Assembly (NCBI GenBank): GCA_003232595.1
Contig: QIIJ01000092.1
Span: 1 to 5,592 of the forward strand
Source of the DNA: Aurantimonadaceae bacterium
Lineage (GTDB): Bacteria; Pseudomonadota; Alphaproteobacteria; Rhizobiales; Rhizobiaceae
DNA length: 5,592 nt
Reading direction: 5' to 3'
The stretch's first letter is position 1, and the number at the start of each line of letters is the position of its first letter. Shown here piece after piece: positions 1 through 5,592 of the stretch. The position numbers were made by a program, and so were the translations under genes. A model generated the notes under the pieces. That model saw only the letters and a list, made by a program, of their open reading frames with translations. It did no database searches and was not told the origin of the DNA.

Positions 1-1805
1 TCGACTTTAACGCTGGCGCTGACATCGACAAGTGTCAGCATTGACTGGCCGTTGGGAAGCGGGGTCAGGGCATAATCGATAAACTGTTCATCGGGTGCCT
101 TCATCCGCCCTGAAATAGTGCCGCGTTCATCAATCAGCCCGGTTATTGCTGTTTGCAGGTTTTCCCAGGTCTGTTTTGCGCGGTCGGATTTGCCGCAATG
201 GGCAACGATACTTGAAATGTGGGTGCCATCCTCAACCAGCTTCGGATCAAGTCCGCAAAGTATTTTAAATGCCGGATTGGAAAGGCGCAACCTGCCGTCT
301 GATCCAAATACAGCGACCGCTTCGGAAAGATGGTCCAGAGTTTCGCCCTGTACACGGATCAGCGCATTGTAGCGGCTTTCGAGGTTAAGCTGGTCAGTCA
401 GGTTTTCAAATATCCAGGTCACACCGCCATGGGGGTGTGGGTTGGCAAAAACCCGCAGCGTTCGTCCGTCCGGCAAATGCCACCAGTTTTCGCTTGGCTC
501 AACCTGGTGGTAGACCTTGAACAATTCCTCTTTCCACTTGCGCCAGTCGGGCTGTTCCGGCAGCTTTCGCTCAGTGCGAAGATGATTGAGAAGGGCATCC
601 TGGTCAGGTTCGCTATGGAGAAAGACCGCATCGATATCCCACAGTTGCTGGAATGCTGAATTGTAGAATTCCAGATGTCTGGCAGCGTTGAAAATTGCCA
701 CAGGTGTTTCCAGTTGGTCAAGCGTGCGGGCATGGCTGTCGACGGTTTTTTTCAGCTGTATTTGTGCCTGCTCAATTTCGGTCATGTCGGTGGCAATTCC
801 GGCACCACCATGTGCCAGTTGAATATTGACCACATCAAGCATTTTTCGATCGCCGGCAACCACTGCCGGCATTTTTGATGTAAAAACAATCTTTTCACGG
901 TGAGCTGCCGCAACTTCATCGCGCTCTTTCTGATCAAGCAGTGATATGTCTTTGTCTACCGCATCAATGCCGTCCCTTGCATCAACGGCTTGTGCGTAAG
1001 CGGTATTGGCCCAGACCAGCCGTCCGGCTTGATCACGAAGCCACACGGGCATTTTTATCGCCTCAAACAGGGCCTGAACTGTGTCGAATGTATTGAGCAG
1101 TCTTGCATGCTCCATCTCAAGGTTTGCAAGTGCCGCCCGGTCACCGGAAAGCGGTGTGAACCGCACAAAGGCCAGTGCCCCGGTGGTGCGTCCCTGCGCC
1201 TCTATCACCCCGCCGCCTTTAGTTGTGATGGTAAGGTCAAAGCTTTCCGCATTTTCGCGCAGCCTTGAAACAGATTTTTCAAATATTACGGCAGATTCGG
1301 CGCAAAGCCATGTGCCGAAGGCCATGAATTTACCGATTTTTGCCGGAGCACCAATGCCACCCGGCAGTGATCCCAAAAGTTCCGGTTCGGCGTTTTTGCC
1401 CGACCACAATAATATCCGTTGGTCCTGAACCATAAGCAGGGCGGCATCCCTGTCCTGGCGGGCTTTCATGTCGGAAATGGAAAGAGAGAGCGCGCGGTTT
1501 TTTTCCGCCGACCTGGCGCGTTCGCGGATCATCCAGAAAGCTGCAAGAATTGCAAAACTCATCGCACCTGCAAAAACAGCGAATTGCACGATTTGCAGTT
1601 CAAAGGATCCCACCAGAGTTGATGGTCCGCCCGATATCTGGGCCCGGGCCGGCAACAGGAAAAGAACGGAGAACAAAGTGCCGACACTCACTCTGCTGGC
1701 AACTGCGAAGCCTGAATTCCGCACGCATTGGCAGGCGGTCGATTGCATTACCGTCTGTTTGAGACGGCAATTTCCCAAATCCGCGCCAGCCTTTTGCCCT
1801 GGCAT
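1..1805 (-). CDS. Multi-PAS sensor histidine kinase, N-terminal part (possibly DivL-like)
   Basis: Seen: an uninterrupted reading frame of 601 codons runs off the left edge, so the C-terminus is missing. Residues about 34-56 form a hydrophobic signal-like segment ending PARAQ. A second membrane helix lies at about 70-93 and is followed by a basic MIRER stop-transfer. Four PAS-like modules then follow in the cytoplasm, at about 118-220, 240-342, 360-470 and 488-598. Typical PAS cores are MPVWLRDQAGRLVWANTAY (252-270), TPVAIFNAARHLEFYNSAF (367-385) and EAVAVFGSDGRLRLSNPAF (495-513). A charged helical linker (EIEQAQIQLKK) precedes module three. No H-box or ATPase domain is within the window. The start at 1805 was chosen because GAAGAGG lies 9 bases upstream; ATGs at 1826 and 1748 are alternatives. 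Known: a PAS kinase next to ahcY recurs in Rhizobiales. Inferred: with its membrane anchor and several PAS domains it could be the cell-cycle pseudokinase DivL, in which Tyr replaces the phospho-acceptor His. This cannot be decided here. Confidence 0.88.
   Translation of the reverse strand, partial: MPGQKAGADLGNCRLKQTVMQSTACQCVRNSGFAVASRVSVGTLFSVLFLLPARAQISGGPSTLVGSFELQIVQFAVFAGAMSFAILAAFWMIRERARSAEKNRALSLSISDMKARQDRDAALLMVQDQRILLWSGKNAEPELLGSLPGGIGAPAKIGKFMAFGTWLCAESAVIFEKSVSRLRENAESFDLTITTKGGGVIEAQGRTTGALAFVRFTPLSGDRAALANLEMEHARLLNTFDTVQALFEAIKMPVWLRDQAGRLVWANTAYAQAVDARDGIDAVDKDISLLDQKERDEVAAAHREKIVFTSKMPAVVAGDRKMLDVVNIQLAHGGAGIATDMTEIEQAQIQLKKTVDSHARTLDQLETPVAIFNAARHLEFYNSAFQQLWDIDAVFLHSEPDQDALLNHLRTERKLPEQPDWRKWKEELFKVYHQVEPSENWWHLPDGRTLRVFANPHPHGGVTWIFENLTDQLNLESRYNALIRVQGETLDHLSEAVAVFGSDGRLRLSNPAFKILCGLDPKLVEDGTHISSIVAHCGKSDRAKQTWENLQTAITGLIDERGTISGRMKAPDEQFIDYALTPLPNGQSMLTLVDVSASVKV
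1747..1771 (-). other. Perfect hairpin at the 5' end of the kinase gene
   Basis: On the minus strand the arms ATTGCCGTCT and AGACGGTAAT flank the 5-base loop CAAAC. They form a 10-base-pair stem with a single G-U wobble. No T-tract follows, so it is not an intrinsic terminator. If translation starts at 1805 it is within the coding sequence, around residues 12-20. If translation starts at the in-frame ATG at 1748, the first two bases of that start codon are paired in the stem. Pairing is seen; any function is speculative. Confidence 0.45.
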
Positions 1806-1814
1806 CGCTTGCAT

Positions 1815-1821
1815 CCTCTTC
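1815..1821 (-). promoter_or_regulatory. Ribosome binding site supporting the kinase start at 1805
   Basis: GAAGAGG on the minus strand lies 9 bases before the ATG at 1805. It sits inside the reading frame opened by the ATG at 1826, which itself has no purine-rich sequence upstream. The ATG at 1748 also lacks a nearby Shine-Dalgarno match. This favours 1805, but the N-terminus remains uncertain. Confidence 0.4.
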
Positions 1822-1860
1822 GCCATGTGAAGGTCAAAACGCCGGTACTTGCAGACCTGA

Positions 1861-1924
1861 ATTATGCTTTTTTCGCTGCCTCACAAAAAAAACGAATCAA
1901 CCTAACTTACCTGTTTGAAGAATC
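1861..1924 (-). promoter_or_regulatory. Candidate kinase promoter with two GANTC sites
   Basis: On the minus strand CATAAT (1866-1861) matches the -10 consensus TATAAT at five of six positions. No good -35 hexamer is present at the normal distance; the region there is a T8 run. Two GANTC sites lie just upstream, at 1894-1898 (context TGATTCG) and 1920-1924 (context CGATTCT). GANTC is the CcrM methylation site, and methylated GANTC recruits GcrA in alphaproteobacteria. The sites are seen; the promoter assignment and cell-cycle control are inferred. Confidence 0.35.
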
Positions 1925-1941
1925 GGCTGGAAGACGGTTGC

Positions 1942-1983
1942 AAAAAAAAAGTGCCTGCCGCGAATTTAACCTCGGACAGGCAC
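1942..1983 (-). terminator. Intrinsic terminator of ahcY
   Basis: Read on the minus strand, GTGCCTG and then CCG (after one bulged base) pair with CGG and CAGGCAC around a 12-base loop. The stem is GC-rich, ten pairs in all, and is followed at once by nine T residues. It begins 27 bases after the ahcY stop codon. This is a textbook Rho-independent terminator, and it implies that the downstream kinase gene has its own promoter or depends on read-through. Confidence 0.92.
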
Positions 1984-2010
1984 AATATGTAGTGTCAATT
2001 GTTATATCGC

Positions 2011-3423
2011 CTAATAGCGGTAGTGTTCCGGTTTGAACGGACCGGTCGGTTTAACATTGATATAGCTGGCCTGCTCGTCGGAAAGCACAGTCAATTTGGC
2101 ACCGAGCTTGTCCAGATGCAGTTCAGCCACCTTCTCATCAAGGTGTTTTGGCAGGGTGTGAACACCAATTTCGTATTCGTCGCCTCGTTGCCAAAGCTCA
2201 ATCTGCGCCAATGTCTGATTGGCAAAGGAAGCCGACATAACAAAACTTGGATGGCCGGTGGCATTTCCGAGATTGACCAATCGCCCTTCGGACAATAGCA
2301 ACATCCGTTTGCCATCGGGGAATTCGATCATATCGACCTGGCCCGCGTCCGCCGGCTTGATGTTGGTCCATTTCATGTTGCGCAAACCGTCGACCTGAAT
2401 TTCATTGTCGAAGTGACCGATATTGCAGACAATCACCATGTCCTTAAGGTTGCGCATATCATCAACGGTCAACACATCCTTATTACCGGTTGCTGTAACA
2501 ACAATATCAGCGCGCGGTGCCGCGTCCTTAAGAGTTACAACTTCAAACCCGTCCATAGAAGCCTGCAAGGCACAGATCGGGTCAACTTCGGTCACCAGCA
2601 CCCGGGCGCCGGAGCCGCTAAGTGATTGCGAAGAGCCCTTGCCGACATCGCCATAACCGCAGACAATTGCAACCTTGCCGGCCATCATGACATCAGTGCC
2701 ACGCCGGATGGCATCAACCAGGGATTCACGGCAGCCATACTTGTTGTCAAATTTTGACTTTGTCACACTGTCATTGACATTGATTGTCGGGAAAGGAAGT
2801 TCGCCCTTTTCATGCAACTGATAAAGGCGCATGACACCGGTTGTGGTTTCTTCCGAAACTCCCTTGATATTGTCGCGCACTTTTGAATAAAAGCCTGGTT
2901 CTGCGGCCAGGCGTTTTTTGATGGTGGCGTAGAAAAATTCTTCTTCTTCATTATTTGGATTGTCGAGAATGGAAGGGTCTTTTTCGGCTTTTGCGCCAAG
3001 CAGCACCAGATTGGTGGCATCGCCGCCATCATCGAGGATCATATTGGCGGTCTCGCCATTGCCCCAGTCGATTATTTTGTCTGCAAATTCCCAATACTCC
3101 TCAAGCGTTTCACCCTTGTGGGCAAATACCGGAATTCCGGCAGCTGCAATGGCCGCTGCCGCATGGTCCTGGGTGGAAAAAATGTTGCAAGATGCCCAGC
3201 GCACCTCAGCTCCCAGTGCCACCAGTGTTTCAATCAAAACGGCGGTTTGGATGGTCATGTGAAGGGAACCGGCAATGCGCGCACCCTTAAGCGGCTGTTT
3301 GGCTGCATATTCCTCGCGAATGGCCATCAGGCCAGGCATTTCAGTTTCGGCGATAAGCAGTTCTTTGCGACCGAAATCTGCAAGGTTGATGTCTTTTATG
3401 GCGTAGTCGGTAAACGTTGGCAT
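2011..3423 (-). CDS. ahcY: Adenosylhomocysteinase (S-adenosyl-L-homocysteine hydrolase)
   Basis: This cytosolic NAD-dependent enzyme reversibly splits S-adenosylhomocysteine into adenosine and homocysteine, removing the product inhibitor of SAM-dependent methyltransferases. The 470 residues match the family length of about 466 in proteobacteria, including the bacterial insertion around 145-185. Visible hallmarks are GSLHMT with His55, the family signature SCNIFSTQDHAAAAI (78-92), Asp131 in DDGGD, EETTTG (191-196) and TKSKFDNKYGCRES (221-234), which holds the catalytic Lys222 and Asp226. The NAD-binding Rossmann signature is VCGYGDVGKG (254-263), followed by CNIGHFDNEI (333-342). The protein ends in KPEHYRY, whose Lys and Tyr reach the NAD of a neighbouring subunit. 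GAGG lies 7 bases before the ATG, fixing the start. A terminator follows the gene, and an AT-rich palindrome lies about 130 bases upstream. No key residue is missing. Confidence 0.98.
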   Translation of the reverse strand: MPTFTDYAIKDINLADFGRKELLIAETEMPGLMAIREEYAAKQPLKGARIAGSLHMTIQTAVLIETLVALGAEVRWASCNIFSTQDHAAAAIAAAGIPVFAHKGETLEEYWEFADKIIDWGNGETANMILDDGGDATNLVLLGAKAEKDPSILDNPNNEEEEFFYATIKKRLAAEPGFYSKVRDNIKGVSEETTTGVMRLYQLHEKGELPFPTINVNDSVTKSKFDNKYGCRESLVDAIRRGTDVMMAGKVAIVCGYGDVGKGSSQSLSGSGARVLVTEVDPICALQASMDGFEVVTLKDAAPRADIVVTATGNKDVLTVDDMRNLKDMVIVCNIGHFDNEIQVDGLRNMKWTNIKPADAGQVDMIEFPDGKRMLLLSEGRLVNLGNATGHPSFVMSASFANQTLAQIELWQRGDEYEIGVHTLPKHLDEKVAELHLDKLGAKLTVLSDEQASYINVKPTGPFKPEHYRY

Positions 3424-3550
3424 GGGAAATCCTCATGATAATTGGCTGTACTGGGGAAGGACGGGTGTGATCGGCAGTTGATCTGGCAGAATTGCTCAAA
3501 ATCTCACCACTTCCGGCCTGTTTATCAGGAAAGTCGGGCCGATGCAATAT

Positions 3551-3572
3551 GATATAAAGAAATGTTTATATC
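3551..3572. promoter_or_regulatory. AT-rich inverted repeat, candidate SahR-type operator
   Basis: The arms GATATAAA and TTTATATC are perfect 8-base inverted repeats around the 6-base spacer GAAATG, and three more symmetric bases (AAT/ATT) lie outside each arm after a 2-base gap. The site is about 130 bases upstream of ahcY, where the ahcY promoter is expected. Known: SahR, an ArsR-family repressor that senses S-adenosylhomocysteine, controls methionine-cycle genes including ahcY in several proteobacteria, and as I recall it binds AT-rich palindromes. The identity of the regulator is inferred; no regulator gene is in the window. The site could also affect the divergent plus-strand gene. Confidence 0.5.
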
Positions 3573-3756
3573 TAATTGTCAGCCACCCTGGAGGCCGTCA
3601 GCTGAATGATTACCGCTGCTCGCGCGTTGCACACTATTAATTGAAGTAAATTCAAACAGCTTGTATTGCACGCCACCGATATTGACATTCATGGTGTTGC
3701 ATTCAATGGAATGACAATGACTGCTGAAAGTGGCCGTCAGGCAGTTGGCAAGCAAC

Positions 3757-3761
3757 GGGAG
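3757..3761 (+). promoter_or_regulatory. Ribosome binding site deciding the phosphatidyltransferase start
   Basis: GGGAG lies 6 bases before the ATG at 3768. The in-frame alternatives upstream (TTG at 3666, ATG at 3711 and 3717) lack a comparable site, and homologues such as YnjF begin with MLD, as this start does. Confidence 0.75.
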
Positions 3762-3767
3762 TACCCC

Positions 3768-4376
3768 ATGCTGGACAATACGGTTAGAGGCTGGATTGAC
3801 CCCATTATTAACAAAATGGGCGAAAAACTGGCTTCAATGGGAGTGGGTGCCAATACTGTAACCATTTTTGGGTTTTTAACCGGTGTAGCCGCAGCAACAG
3901 CGATCACATTTGGGTTTTTTTTTACCGGTCTGGTGTGGATATTGATATCCAGACTGGCCGATGGCCTGGACGGGGCTGTTGCCCGCGCCAACAGGAAAAC
4001 CGACCTTGGCGGATTTCTGGATATTACGCTTGATTTTGTATTTTACGGTCTCATTCCCCTGGCTTTCATACTGGCTGATCCCGCTGCAAACGCTGTCGCA
4101 GGCAGCGTGCTTATCTTCGCATTCTATGCCACCGGTGCAAGTTTTCTGGCCTTTGCCCTGATGGCCGAAAAACGCGGCGTGAGCGACAAGCAGCGCGGGT
4201 CAAAGTCGTTGGTCTATACGACCGGTCTTGCTGAGGCGACCGAGACAATTACCGTTTTTGTATTGTTTTGCCTGTTTCCGACATGGTTTCCGGTCATTGC
4301 CTACTTGTTTGCTGCCCTTTGCCTGATAACGGTGGTTTCGCGCATCTGGCTAGCGGTTCAGACATTTACAGATTAG
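3768..4376 (+). CDS. CDP-alcohol phosphatidyltransferase family membrane protein (YnjF-like)
   Basis: The 202 residues form an integral inner-membrane enzyme with about five or six hydrophobic segments (roughly 30-62, 88-103, 108-132, 158-170 and 172-196). The family transfers a phosphatidyl group from a CDP-alcohol such as CDP-diacylglycerol to a second alcohol, using divalent metal. The active-site motif is visible as DGLDGAVAR (65-73) followed by GGFLDITLD (81-89), giving the four metal-binding aspartates Asp65, Asp68, Asp85 and Asp89. The linker after AR is seven residues rather than the usual eight. Overall sequence and the MLD start resemble E. coli YnjF, whose substrate is unknown to me. 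It is not clearly PgsA, PssA or Pcs, so I give no symbol. The gene is divergent from ahcY and converges on metZ with overlapping stop codons. It contains a run of nine T (3915-3923). Confidence 0.9.
   Translation: MLDNTVRGWIDPIINKMGEKLASMGVGANTVTIFGFLTGVAAATAITFGFFFTGLVWILISRLADGLDGAVARANRKTDLGGFLDITLDFVFYGLIPLAFILADPAANAVAGSVLIFAFYATGASFLAFALMAEKRGVSDKQRGSKSLVYTTGLAEATETITVFVLFCLFPTWFPVIAYLFAALCLITVVSRIWLAVQTFTD
3867..3929 (+). repeat. Imperfect short direct repeat with a T9 tract inside the phosphatidyltransferase gene
   Basis: TTTGGGTTTTTAACCGGT at 3867-3884 recurs at 3909-3929 with the T run lengthened to nine and one A lost. The copies encode FGFLTG and FGFFFTG at either end of the first membrane segment, 14 residues apart. 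The nine consecutive T residues are at 3915-3923. This may simply reflect hydrophobic helix coding (repeated Phe codons), but T9 is a potential slippage site. Confidence 0.6.
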
Positions 4377-5566
4377 TTGTTTAATGCCTGCAGAATATCT
4401 TCTGACAAGTCTTCGACATCTTCAAGTCCTACAGACAGGCGCACCAGTCCCGGTGATATCCCGAGCAGAATACGGTCGTCCTCGTCGAGGTTTTTATGGG
4501 TTGTTGTGGCGGGATGGGTCACAAGGCTTTTTGCGTCGCCGAGATTATTGGAAATCTTTATGATTTCGAGGGCATCCTGAAAGGCAAATGCCGCCTCCTT
4601 GCCGCCGGCCAGTTCAAAGGCGATCAGGGTTGACCCGCCGGCCATCTGCGTCTTGGCAAGCTCCGCTTGCGGGTGGTCCTGTCGACCTGGATAAATTACC
4701 CCTGTAACGGAATTCTCATTCGCCAGCAATTCGGCAATCCTGGCTGCGCTCTGGCTCTGCTGGCGCACCCGAAGCGGCAGGGTTTCAAGGCCCTTGAGCA
4801 AAACCCAGGCATTAAATGGGCTCATGCCAGGGCCGGTATGGCGATAAAATTCAGCAAGATTTTCTTCAATCCACTCCTCTGATGAAAGTACCACACCGCC
4901 GAGGCAGCGCCCCTGGCCATCAATGTGTTTGGTTGCCGAATAGACCACCACATGAGCGCCCAACTCGAGTGGTTTTTGCCACAATGGTGTGGCAAATACA
5001 TTGTCAACCACCAGAATTGCATCGATTTCACGGGCAAGGGTGGCAACCGCTGCAATATCGACCAGCTCAAGGGTGGGGTTGGTCGGGCTTTCCAGAAACA
5101 TTGCCTTTGTTTCCGGGCGGATTGCCCGTTTCCACGCATCAATATCACGACCATCAACAAGTGTTGAGGTAATTCCAAACTGCGGCAGTAATTTTTCGAT
5201 TACATAACGGCAGGAGCCAAACAATGCCCGTGCTGCAACCACATGATCGCCTGTATTAAGCTGGCACAACAATGCGCTTGTGACCGCCGCCATGCCGCTT
5301 GTGGTGGCCAATGCTGCTTCCGCACCTTCAAGCTGGCACATGCGTTGTTCAAACATGGTGACAGTCGGATTGGCGTAGCGGGAATAAATATACCCCTCGT
5401 CCTCACCCTTAAAGCGTGCCTCGGCAGCGCTGGAGCTTTTATAGACAAAGCCCTGGGTCAGATAAAGCGCCTCAGACGTTTCCCCAAAGGGAGAGCGCAT
5501 TGTACCGCCATGCACCATGCGGGTTTGCTCCCGCCATTTGGCTGATCTGCAATTATTGTCACCCAT
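4373..5566 (-). CDS. metZ: O-succinylhomoserine sulfhydrylase (PLP-dependent)
   Basis: This cytosolic enzyme condenses O-succinylhomoserine with sulfide to give homocysteine and succinate, the direct sulfhydrylation route to methionine. At 397 residues it is a full-length member of the Cys/Met-metabolism PLP family. Visible features are YSRYANPT (61-68), whose Tyr61 and Arg63 contact the cofactor phosphate of the partner subunit; TSGMAA (89-94); the LFGSCRYV stretch (115-122), which I associate with MetZ rather than cystathionine synthases; DNVFATP with Asp188 under the pyridine ring; and the PLP lysine Lys213 in YSATKHIDGQGRCLGG. Arg376 in LVRLSVGLED should bind the substrate carboxylate. 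GGAG lies 8 bases before the ATG. Its stop overlaps the convergent gene by 4 bases. Cystathionine gamma-synthase or methionine gamma-lyase are close relatives; MetZ fits best. Promoter and any leader element lie beyond the right edge. Confidence 0.93.
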   Translation of the reverse strand: MGDNNCRSAKWREQTRMVHGGTMRSPFGETSEALYLTQGFVYKSSSAAEARFKGEDEGYIYSRYANPTVTMFEQRMCQLEGAEAALATTSGMAAVTSALLCQLNTGDHVVAARALFGSCRYVIEKLLPQFGITSTLVDGRDIDAWKRAIRPETKAMFLESPTNPTLELVDIAAVATLAREIDAILVVDNVFATPLWQKPLELGAHVVVYSATKHIDGQGRCLGGVVLSSEEWIEENLAEFYRHTGPGMSPFNAWVLLKGLETLPLRVRQQSQSAARIAELLANENSVTGVIYPGRQDHPQAELAKTQMAGGSTLIAFELAGGKEAAFAFQDALEIIKISNNLGDAKSLVTHPATTTHKNLDEDDRILLGISPGLVRLSVGLEDVEDLSEDILQALNN

Positions 5567-5592
5567 TTTTACTCTCCACTCATATGAAGCAA

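Larger units (their letters stand above)
3424..3767. other. Divergent intergenic region between ahcY and the phosphatidyltransferase gene
   Basis: These 344 bases must hold the promoters of two divergent genes. The strongest element is the inverted repeat at 3551-3572. On the minus strand CTGACA (3582-3577) is a possible -35 for ahcY, with the AT-rich repeat occupying the -10 region. On the plus strand a smaller inverted repeat, TTGAA-5 bases-TTCAA, lies at 3641-3655, and TTGAAG (3641-3646) is a weak -35 candidate. The ahcY leader can form CGGCC/GGCCG (3514-3518 with 3537-3541) enclosing, or competing with, CCTG/CAGG (3517-3529). I see no convincing small gene and no recognisable riboswitch. 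Confidence 0.7.

Noticed and set aside
990..1830. Overlapping open frames of about 90-120 codons on the plus strand
   Set aside because: They lie antisense to the kinase frame, which is continuous, has recognisable PAS modules and normal composition. The plus-strand products show no family features.
2955..3290. Plus-strand open frames opposite the 5' half of ahcY
   Set aside because: They are antisense shadows of a highly conserved enzyme gene, and their products (rich in Trp, Cys, Pro and Ser) resemble no family.
3341..3547. Minus-strand 68-codon frame overlapping the start of ahcY, a possible leader peptide
   Set aside because: It opens with TTG without a ribosome binding site, overlaps the ahcY start by more than 80 bases, and its Arg/His-rich product shows no family features.
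3424..3600. SAH or SAM riboswitch in the ahcY leader
   Set aside because: I could not find the conserved core sequences of the SAH or SAM-II riboswitches. The helices present (CGGCC/GGCCG and CCTG/CAGG) are short and competing. A covariance-model search would settle it.
3637..3655. CtrA-type TTAA-N7-TTAA site
   Set aside because: TTAA occurs at 3637-3640, but the second half-site is absent at the required spacing.
3666..3767. 34-codon N-terminal extension of the phosphatidyltransferase from the TTG at 3666
   Set aside because: The extension is hydrophilic with no similarity to the family. A good ribosome binding site and the family-typical MLD start place the beginning at 3768.
4388..4405. 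CAGAA-TATC-TTCTG hairpin as terminator of the phosphatidyltransferase gene
   Set aside because: The stem is only five pairs, AT-rich, and has no T-tract. It lies inside metZ coding sequence.
5567..5592. 3' end of a SAM-II riboswitch before metZ
   Set aside because: SAM-II elements commonly precede metZ or metA in this group and end near the ribosome binding site with a GCTAAA-like stretch. These 26 bases do not show it, and the rest of the leader is outside the window.

Overview
This looks like chromosomal DNA from an alphaproteobacterium, most likely of the order Hyphomicrobiales (Rhizobiales), with a base composition near 50% G+C by eye. The taxonomic call rests on three things: a 470-residue S-adenosylhomocysteine hydrolase (AhcY) of bacterial type, a multi-PAS sensor kinase placed directly downstream of ahcY in the same orientation (an arrangement I recall from Rhizobiales), and a MetZ-type O-succinylhomoserine sulfhydrylase. 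GANTC, the methylation site of the alphaproteobacterial methylase CcrM, is also strongly depleted: I counted only four.

Layout from left to right. Bases 1-1805 (minus) hold the N-terminal 601 residues of a membrane-anchored sensor kinase with four tandem PAS-like modules; its kinase core lies beyond the left edge. The gap 1806-2010 holds a candidate kinase promoter with two closely spaced GANTC sites and a clear intrinsic terminator for ahcY. Bases 2011-3423 (minus) are ahcY. A divergent 344-base intergenic region (3424-3767) carries a near-ideal AT-rich inverted repeat that could be the operator of a methionine-cycle repressor such as SahR. Bases 3768-4376 (plus) encode a small membrane CDP-alcohol phosphatidyltransferase like E. 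coli YnjF. It ends tail to tail, with a 4-base overlap, against metZ (4373-5566, minus), whose start lies 26 bases from the right edge.

Two genes share a theme. MetZ makes homocysteine by direct sulfhydrylation of O-succinylhomoserine, and AhcY regenerates homocysteine from S-adenosylhomocysteine, so both feed the homocysteine pool of the methionine/SAM cycle. The phosphatidyltransferase belongs to lipid metabolism and shows no obvious link to them. The PAS kinase may be the cell-cycle regulator DivL, but the deciding residue is outside the window. No mobile element, CRISPR array, RNA gene or new defence-type system is visible. The best second-look items are regulatory: the palindrome upstream of ahcY, the GANTC pair upstream of the kinase, and a start-codon hairpin in the kinase gene.
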